Assembly: GCA_937996725.1 (NCBI GenBank)
Contig: CALKUR010000014.1
Coordinates: forward strand, 1 to 11,714
From: an uncultured Dechloromonas sp.
Lineage (GTDB): Bacteria > Pseudomonadota > Gammaproteobacteria > Burkholderiales > Rhodocyclaceae
DNA length: 11,714 nucleotides
Direction: 5' to 3'
The notes below the pieces were generated by a model, which saw only the letters and a list, made by a program, of their open reading frames with translations, had not been told where the DNA came from and did not search any database. Of the stretch, positions 6,519-11,714 are shown piece after piece; positions within the stretch are counted from its first letter, which is position 1; every line of letters begins with the position of its first letter. The translations under genes were made by a program, and so were the position numbers.

Positions 6519-7399
6519 ACCCTCTCAATGGTTTTCCACCCGAACATGCCGGTGGGACGAATTAACAACACCACCAGCATGATGATGAAAGGAAAGACGG
6601 AGCCCAGCGCTCCCCCCACCAGGGGATCGAGATAGGCCGAAGCCAAACCCTGAATCACACCCACCAAAACACCGGCGATCAGCAACCCTGCGAGGGACTC
6701 CAACCCAGCCAGCAAGGCCACCGGCAAAGCAGCCAGGCCGATGTCGGAGCTCATCATGTTGATGGAGCGGCCACTCAAATGCACTATCGCCCCCAGTGTG
6801 GAAAGCACGGATCCCAGCACCCACGCAAAGGCAATGGAACGCTGCACCGAGATGCCCATGGACATGGCCACCTGGTGGTCTTCCGCCACGGCCGTCATGG
6901 TCAAGCCAGCCCTTGTCCGGTTGAAAAACCAGGAGAGACCAACGCCGATGAAGATGGTCATAATTCCACCGTAGAGCATCGAACGGGAGACGATGAGATC
7001 GCCAACGATGATCGGATCCAGAGGAAAGATGATCGGAAAAGCACGCACCTGTGGACCAAAAAGCACCAACACAACGCCTCGGATCAGAATCAAGAGACCG
7101 ATCGTCACCATGACCATCGAGAAGACAGACTCTCCAACCAGACGGGCAAAAAATATCCGCTCAATCATGAAACCAAAAATTGCAGCACTAACGAATGCCA
7201 CGGGCAATCCGACCCACAGCGGTAGACCCATCTGAATAATCGTCCACCACACCATGTAGCCGCCAAAGACCACCAACTCACCTTGTGCAAAGTTGAACAC
7301 CTTTGACGCGCGATAGATCACGACGAAACCCATGGCGATCAACGCATACAGAAGCCCTGACAGCGCACCGTTTATCAGGTAGTTAATAAAATCGATCAT
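6515..7399 (-). CDS. livH: Branched-chain-type ABC transporter permease (LivH family)
   Basis: A 294-residue integral membrane protein. The N-terminus contains GALSGLLYALIAMGFVVIYR (11-30) followed by ASKVFNFAQGELVVFGGY (31-48), the classic LivH signature. The loop TAVAEDHQVAMSMGI (169-183) is the EAA-type contact for the ATPases. About eight membrane helices are visible and the C-terminus is LIRPTGMFGWKTIERV. It partners with LivM. The start overlaps the ligase stop by ATGA (7396-7399), and a GAGGA stretch five bases upstream lies inside the ligase gene. The stop overlaps livM in the same way. Confidence 0.93.
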   Translation of the reverse strand: MIDFINYLINGALSGLLYALIAMGFVVIYRASKVFNFAQGELVVFGGYMVWWTIIQMGLPLWVGLPVAFVSAAIFGFMIERIFFARLVGESVFSMVMVTIGLLILIRGVVLVLFGPQVRAFPIIFPLDPIIVGDLIVSRSMLYGGIMTIFIGVGLSWFFNRTRAGLTMTAVAEDHQVAMSMGISVQRSIAFAWVLGSVLSTLGAIVHLSGRSINMMSSDIGLAALPVALLAGLESLAGLLIAGVLVGVIQGLASAYLDPLVGGALGSVFPFIIMLVVLLIRPTGMFGWKTIERV

Positions 7400-9363
7400 T
7401 TCCGTCCTCTGCTTCGGGCTGCGCCCAGGTGGTCTGACCCTGCGGCGTCCGTGTCATGGATGGACACCAGAGCCTCGAAATTGCCGCGCCGACCGTCCTG
7501 GTAGGTCACAGGAATATCGATACGCACGGCGTGCGAGCCGTCATATAAACCGTTGATCAGCGTGGCGTATCGCACCTCCAGGAATTCGCGCCGCAGCTTT
7601 CTCGAACGTGTTAGTTCGCCCTCGTCCGGATCAAGCTCTTTTGGAAAATTGGCGAATCGCTTGACCCGCGCATGCGCCGGCAAAAACTGATTCACACGGG
7701 TAATTTCCTGACTGATCAACTCTGCGACCTCTGGCCGCTGTGACAAATCGGTAAAGGTTGAAAATCCGATCCGCTTGTCTTCTGCCCACCGCGACAGAAC
7801 AGACATGTCGATATTGATGAGAGCGGCCACGAAGTCCCTTGTCTCGTCTCCCACCGTCATGATGTCCTTGATGAAGGGACTGAACCGAAGGCGTGTCTCG
7901 ACGAACTGCGGCGGGAAGGTTTCGCCGCTGCGCAAGCGCTTCAAGTCCGACAACCGCTCCAGGAACACGAGCTCGCCTAGCTCCGTTTTCGTTACGGCAT
8001 CGCCCGTGTAGAACCAGCCATCTTTCACCTTCGACTCTACGGAACCCTCTCTGCGGTAGTAGCCCAGAAACGGGCTTCCGCCACGAATCTGCAGCTCTCC
8101 GTCCGCACTCAAGCGCCATTCCAATGGTGGGCCCGCCTCTGGATGCGCCTTCATCCAGTGCCCTACGGTCTCCAGATCAAATCGGTCACCCTGGTGGCAT
8201 GTCAGCAACCCGGTTTCGGTGGAGCCATAGATGTTGCGCAGAGGTATACCCATGGCATGGAACATGCGAAACACATCTGGTGCCATGGTGGCACCACCGC
8301 AGCTGGCACAGCGCAGCCGGGTCAGGCCGAGCAGATCTCGCAACGGGCGCAGAACCAGTGCATTGGCGATAGGAAACAGCAACCGGTCCAGCAGGCCAAC
8401 GGGTTTTCCATCCAAGCGCCCCACATTGACGGTGTGACCGATCTTCATGCCCCACTCGTAGACACCTCGTCGAATGGGTCCTGCGTCGAGCATGTGCGCC
8501 TGCACAGAGGACGCCATGCTTTCCCACTGGCGCGGAGCAAATGTCATACCTTCCACCGCCAATTCCCGAATGTTGGACAACACCTGCTCCGGGCCCTCGG
8601 GGAAGTTCACTACCATGGGCAATCCCAATCCCATGGTGATGCCATATATTTGTTCAGTGGCCCAGGATGGCGCGATGTAACTCAGGTATTCCATACCCGG
8701 CTTCACATCCATGGAATCGATCAAGCGCTGGGCGTTGTCGATCAAAAAGCGATGCGTGAGGATGACGCCCTTGGGCTGCCCCGTCGTGCCGGAAGTGTAA
8801 GAAAGAACCGCTATGTCATCGGGGGCTCCCGCATCCACTAGCGCGTCGTACATCTTTCCGTTACGTTGATGGATTTCACGCCCTTGCCGCTGCATGCCAT
8901 CGAAGGTATGCAGGATGGGGTCGTTATACGACCACATCCCCGTTTCGTCCCAATACACAATGTGGCGCATCTTCAAAGTCTTGTTCCGGACATCCAGGCC
9001 CTTGTCAACCTGTTCTTGGTCCTGCGCGAACAAGATGACTGCTTCGCTGTCGTCCAGAAGATAAGCCACCTCCTCCGAAGTGAGGTCCGGGTACATGGAT
9101 ACAACTTTGCATCCCAGTGCATGCGCGGCATACTCGGCCCAGTAATGCTGCGGCTCATTCTCACCAATGATGGCAATGGTCTCGCCCGCTTTGACGCCCG
9201 CTTGGTGCATGCCCAGCGCAATCTCTCGAACGTTGCGCTGCACATCCGCAAAGCTGTACTCCCGCCAAATGCCGCGCTGCTTATGGCGCTGGGAAAGACG
9301 GTTGGGGTTAGCATGCGCATGCTTGCGCAGCAACTGGGGAAGGGTCGCGATTTCGAGTTTCAT
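7396..9363 (-). CDS. AMP-forming acyl-CoA synthetase (long-chain fatty-acid-CoA ligase type)
   Basis: A 655-residue adenylate-forming enzyme that turns a carboxylic acid, ATP and CoA into acyl-CoA, AMP and PPi. The phosphate-binding loop is SYTSGTTGQPKGVILTH (188-204). The adenine motif is IYGSTETG (378-385), the ATP/ribose motif is DGWFYTGD (448-455), and the hinge region is LSDLKRLRSGETFPP (471-485). Lys589 in ELTRSRKLRRE is the likely catalytic lysine of the C-terminal domain. The length and the tail after residue 590 fit the long-chain ligase group rather than the shorter acetyl-CoA synthetase or 4-coumarate ligase types. The gene lies inside the transporter operon and overlaps livG and livH by four bases on each side. 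The ligase is therefore probably made together with the transporter and activates the imported acid at the membrane. Substrate unknown; long-chain in name only. Confidence 0.93.
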   Translation of the reverse strand: MKLEIATLPQLLRKHAHANPNRLSQRHKQRGIWREYSFADVQRNVREIALGMHQAGVKAGETIAIIGENEPQHYWAEYAAHALGCKVVSMYPDLTSEEVAYLLDDSEAVILFAQDQEQVDKGLDVRNKTLKMRHIVYWDETGMWSYNDPILHTFDGMQRQGREIHQRNGKMYDALVDAGAPDDIAVLSYTSGTTGQPKGVILTHRFLIDNAQRLIDSMDVKPGMEYLSYIAPSWATEQIYGITMGLGLPMVVNFPEGPEQVLSNIRELAVEGMTFAPRQWESMASSVQAHMLDAGPIRRGVYEWGMKIGHTVNVGRLDGKPVGLLDRLLFPIANALVLRPLRDLLGLTRLRCASCGGATMAPDVFRMFHAMGIPLRNIYGSTETGLLTCHQGDRFDLETVGHWMKAHPEAGPPLEWRLSADGELQIRGGSPFLGYYRREGSVESKVKDGWFYTGDAVTKTELGELVFLERLSDLKRLRSGETFPPQFVETRLRFSPFIKDIMTVGDETRDFVAALINIDMSVLSRWAEDKRIGFSTFTDLSQRPEVAELISQEITRVNQFLPAHARVKRFANFPKELDPDEGELTRSRKLRREFLEVRYATLINGLYDGSHAVRIDIPVTYQDGRRGNFEALVSIHDTDAAGSDHLGAARSRGRK

Positions 9364-10157
9364 TGGACGCCCTCTCCAAGGTAGGCTTTAAGCACAGCGG
9401 GATTAGCCTGGATTTCCTTGGGCGTTCCATCGGCGATCTTGCGTCCAAAGTCCAGCACAGCGATGCGGTCAGCTAGGTCCATCACCACACCCATGTCGTG
9501 CTCCACCAAAACAATAGGAATGCGCTTTGCCTCGCGCACATCCAGAATGAAACGTGCCAGGTCTTCCTTCTCTTCCGTATTCATACCGGCCATAGGCTCA
9601 TCCATCAGCAGAATCTTCGGGTCTTGGGCCAGTGCGCGCCCCAAGTCCACGCGCTTGCGAAGCCCATAACCGAGGCTGCCCACCGGCACATGCCGGATGG
9701 ATTCAATTTCAAGAAACTCAATGATTTCTTCCACTACCTCCCGATGCAAAACTTCTTCGCGCTTTGCCGGGCCGAAATGGAAAAACGACTGCACGAGATT
9801 GGCCCGCATGTGCATGTGGCGCCCCACCATCAGGTTCTCGATAACGGTCATGCCCGAAAAAATGTGCGTACCTTGAAAGGTGCGCGCTAGGCCCTGTGCC
9901 GCCACGTCGTGAACCGCCATGTCGCGCACGTTGTGCCCGGCCAGGGATATCTCGCCTTTCTTGGGGCGGTAGAACCCGCTCAGGCAGTTCATCAGAGAAG
10001 ACTTTCCCGCTCCGTTCGGCCCGATGATTGCCAGCAGCTCGTCCTTGCGCACATCAATCGAAACATCATTCAGCGCCACAACTCCACCGAACTGCAGCAG
10101 CAGATTCTGGGCTGTCAGCACCACGCCTTCCCGCTGGCTTTGAATGGCTGCATTCAT
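9360..10157 (-). CDS. livG: Branched-chain-type ABC transporter ATP-binding protein (LivG family)
   Basis: A 265-residue ATPase from the ATG at 10157, chosen because GGAGG (10163-10167) lies five bases upstream. A GTG at 10169 would add four residues but overlaps that ribosome site. Walker A is GPNGAGKSS (46-54), and LARTFQGTHIFSGMTVIENL (90-109) is the Q-loop region. Walker B is ILLMDEP (182-188), and the switch His is His220 in LVEHDM. The signature motif is atypical: LGYGLRKRVDLGRAL (162-176) in place of LSxGxxQ. It is probably a conserved variant of this subfamily rather than damage, since Walker A/B and the switch His are intact. Its stop overlaps the ligase start (ATGA, 9360-9363). It is separated from the SDR gene upstream by 112 bases, the largest gap in the cluster. 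Confidence 0.93.
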   Translation of the reverse strand: MNAAIQSQREGVVLTAQNLLLQFGGVVALNDVSIDVRKDELLAIIGPNGAGKSSLMNCLSGFYRPKKGEISLAGHNVRDMAVHDVAAQGLARTFQGTHIFSGMTVIENLMVGRHMHMRANLVQSFFHFGPAKREEVLHREVVEEIIEFLEIESIRHVPVGSLGYGLRKRVDLGRALAQDPKILLMDEPMAGMNTEEKEDLARFILDVREAKRIPIVLVEHDMGVVMDLADRIAVLDFGRKIADGTPKEIQANPAVLKAYLGEGVQ

Positions 10158-10162
10158 TGGCA

Positions 10163-10167
10163 CCTCC
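10163..10167 (-). promoter_or_regulatory. Ribosome binding site that decides the ATG start of livG
   Basis: On the minus strand GGAGG is followed by TGCCA and ATG (10157). This is a near-ideal Shine-Dalgarno sequence and spacing. It rules against the overlapping GTG at 10169. Confidence 0.75.
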
Positions 10168-10269
10168 ACTCTGAATTCTTGGCTTTGTCCATCGAATTTC
10201 CTTCATAAGACCTTTGCAGGGTCTACGCATCCATTTGCGGGAATGCTCGCAGCGATCAATGGACCACGA

Positions 10270-11031
10270 CTAACAACGGACACCCGCATCCAGGCTGATC
10301 GTGGTGGCATTCAAATAGGCGTTTTCCACAACGTGCCGAACCAGTCCACCGAACTCTTGTGCCTGCCCCATGCGATGAGGAAAGAGGATGACGTTGTCAA
10401 TAATGTTTTGCGACACCTTCGTTGGCATGCCTGCAGACATGGCGGTCTCAAACAGACCAGGCGCCACGGCCACCACTCGGATTCCGTGTTGCGCAAGATC
10501 CCGCGCCACCGGAAGCGTCATTCCAATGACCGCCGCTTTGCTGGCGCTATATGCGGCCTGGCCCACTTGACCCTGCCACGCAGCACCAGATGACGTGTTC
10601 ACGATGACCCCCCGTTCACCGTCGACATTGGGCTCGTTCTGCGACATGGCCAACGACGCATAGCGCACCACGTTGAAGGTCCCGGTCAGGTTGATGGCGA
10701 TCACCCGGTTCCAAAGATCCATCGGGAATAACTCGCCCTTTGAAAGCGTCTTGCAGGGACCCAGAATTCCCGCGCAATTTACCGCCACATGCAGCGCACC
10801 AAATTCCGCCACTGCCGCGTCTACGCCAGCCTTCACACTGGCCTCGTCCGAAACATCAACCTTCTGGATTCGCACGCGCTCGCCCATCGGCAGCACCTCG
10901 CTCGCAAGGCGCTCTTCGTCCAGATCAACCGCCATGACGCTCGCTCCGGCCGCAAGCAATGCCTTGCAAGTGGCGAGCCCCAGGCCTGAAGCAGCTCCTG
11001 TGACGAAGGCAATGGTATTTTTGACATCCAT
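10270..11031 (-). CDS. Short-chain dehydrogenase, HSD17B10-like 3-hydroxyacyl-CoA dehydrogenase
   Basis: A 253-residue classical SDR. The cofactor loop is TGAASGLG (11-18). Asp36 after the second strand favours NAD over NADP. NCAG (85-88) and Asn114 are in place, and the active site has Ser148, Tyr161 and Lys165 (YSASK). Segments such as MSQNEPN, GQVGQAAYSASKAAVIGMTL and APGLFETAM, and the end LDAGVRC, closely follow type II 3-hydroxyacyl-CoA dehydrogenase (HSD17B10). That enzyme oxidises 3-hydroxyacyl-CoA and 2-methyl-3-hydroxybutyryl-CoA. It would supply the third step of beta-oxidation between a hydratase, not seen here, and the thiolase 33 bases upstream. The ribosome site is weak (AAGAGA region). 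Family assignment is firm; exact substrate is inference. Confidence 0.9.
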   Translation of the reverse strand: MDVKNTIAFVTGAASGLGLATCKALLAAGASVMAVDLDEERLASEVLPMGERVRIQKVDVSDEASVKAGVDAAVAEFGALHVAVNCAGILGPCKTLSKGELFPMDLWNRVIAINLTGTFNVVRYASLAMSQNEPNVDGERGVIVNTSSGAAWQGQVGQAAYSASKAAVIGMTLPVARDLAQHGIRVVAVAPGLFETAMSAGMPTKVSQNIIDNVILFPHRMGQAQEFGGLVRHVVENAYLNATTISLDAGVRC

Positions 11032-11064
11032 ACTGTTTCTCTTGTCTCTTATTGAGTGCAGCGC

Positions 11065-11714
11065 TCAGCGCGCCAAGATGGTGATACAGGCAACAGCTTC
11101 TTCAATGCCCTCAAGACCGCCACCGTTTTCTGCCAGCGCAATCCTTGCGTCAGTCACCTGCCGCAGTCCGGCTTCCCCGCGAAGCTGAGTTACCAACTCA
11201 TGGACTTGGGCAATACCGGTGGCCCCAACAGGGTGCCCCTTAGACTCCAGGCCGCCGGACGGATTAACGGGAATGCGGCCACCAATCCGGGTATCACCCC
11301 GCTCGGCAATCACACCGCCCATGCCGAACTCACAGAAACCGAGGTTTTCTGTCTGAATGATTTCACCCATGGCCGTGGCATCGTGCACCTCGGCCACCGA
11401 GATATCTGCTGGGCCAACACCTGCCAGTTCATATGCCCTGCGCGAAGCCAGTGCTGTGCAGTGGTTGGTGTAGTCGTCTTCGCTCCGGTCGGAACCGCTT
11501 TGCACTACTGCCGCCAACACCTTGATGGCACGCTTTTCATCGATGTTCAAGCGCATAAGCGCCGAGCGTGTGCAAATGATGGCTGCTGCTGCGCCATCAG
11601 ACACCGGGGAGCACATGGGCAGAGTCAATGGGTAGGTGATCGGCGGCGCGGCGAGCACCTCTTCGATGCTGTAAGCCATCCGGTACTGCGACAGCGGGTT
11701 GTGCATGGAGTGCG
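11065..11714 (-). CDS. Thiolase family protein, SCP-x type (partial, N-terminal part outside window)
   Basis: The reading frame is open to the window edge, so the ATG at 11706 is probably internal; at least 215 C-terminal residues are present. PVSDGAAAAIICTRSALMR is the conserved thiolase core. NPSGGLESKGHPVGATGIAQ carries the GHP catalytic His. AEVHDATAMGEI and AENGGGLEGIEEAVACITIL replace the NEAF and CxG motifs of ordinary degradative thiolases, which is the pattern of SCP-x/lipid-transfer-type thiolases. The nucleophilic Cys would lie in the missing N-terminal half. The enzyme would cleave a 3-ketoacyl-CoA with CoA; SCP-x thiolases often take branched or sterol-derived acyl chains. It is the first gene of the cluster visible here and lies 33 bases upstream of the SDR gene. 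Confidence 0.88.
   Translation of the reverse strand, partial: HSMHNPLSQYRMAYSIEEVLAAPPITYPLTLPMCSPVSDGAAAAIICTRSALMRLNIDEKRAIKVLAAVVQSGSDRSEDDYTNHCTALASRRAYELAGVGPADISVAEVHDATAMGEIIQTENLGFCEFGMGGVIAERGDTRIGGRIPVNPSGGLESKGHPVGATGIAQVHELVTQLRGEAGLRQVTDARIALAENGGGLEGIEEAVACITILAR

Noticed and set aside
10208..10224. Small stem AGACC/GGTCT in the gap upstream of livG
   Set aside because: Five base pairs with a seven-base loop and no T-run; not distinguishable from chance.
1..11714. CRISPR arrays, tRNA or rRNA genes, insertion sequences, toxin-antitoxin or phage genes
   Set aside because: I saw no tandem spaced repeats, tRNA-like cloverleaf, transposase or phage motifs on either strand.

Overview
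The window looks like chromosomal (or large-plasmid) DNA of a betaproteobacterium. Burkholderiales, Comamonadaceae- or Alcaligenaceae-like, is my best guess. It rests on moderately GC-rich coding sequence, the style of the Liv-type transport proteins, and the typical pairing of these transporters with acyl-CoA enzymes. This is inference from sequence style, not a database match.

Left end, plus strand (1-973): a two-gene module of a MarR-type regulator and a 130-residue tautomerase of the 4-oxalocrotonate tautomerase superfamily. A nearly identical 20-base element (19 of 20 matching, with a 16-base identical core) lies just upstream of each gene and is probably the MarR operator. This part looks more AT-rich than the rest. 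From 974 to 1302 lies a non-coding stretch where the module and the large minus-strand cluster converge.

Rest of the window, minus strand (11714 down to 1303): ten genes in one direction. In transcription order they are: thiolase (SCP-x type, 5' end outside the window), SDR 3-hydroxyacyl-CoA dehydrogenase (HSD17B10-like), LivG-type ATPase, a 655-residue AMP-forming acyl-CoA ligase, LivH and LivM permeases, a periplasmic binding protein, LivF-type ATPase, acyl-CoA dehydrogenase, and a TetR regulator. livG-ligase-livH-livM are joined by three successive 4-base ATGA overlaps, so the CoA ligase is translationally embedded in the transporter. A 14-bp perfect hairpin separates the binding-protein gene from livF, and a GTG codon with a Shine-Dalgarno sequence inside that interval is the likely livF start.

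Taken together, the cluster reads as a high-affinity uptake and activation system for an organic acid. The binding protein captures the acid, the LivHMGF complex imports it, the ligase makes its CoA thioester, and acyl-CoA dehydrogenase, hydroxyacyl-CoA dehydrogenase and thiolase run beta-oxidation. No enoyl-CoA hydratase is visible; it may lie upstream. The substrate cannot be read from the sequence. The HSD17B10-like dehydrogenase and SCP-x-type thiolase hint at a branched-chain or ring-derived acid rather than an ordinary straight-chain fatty acid. The TetR protein at the distal end is the natural candidate regulator of the cluster.
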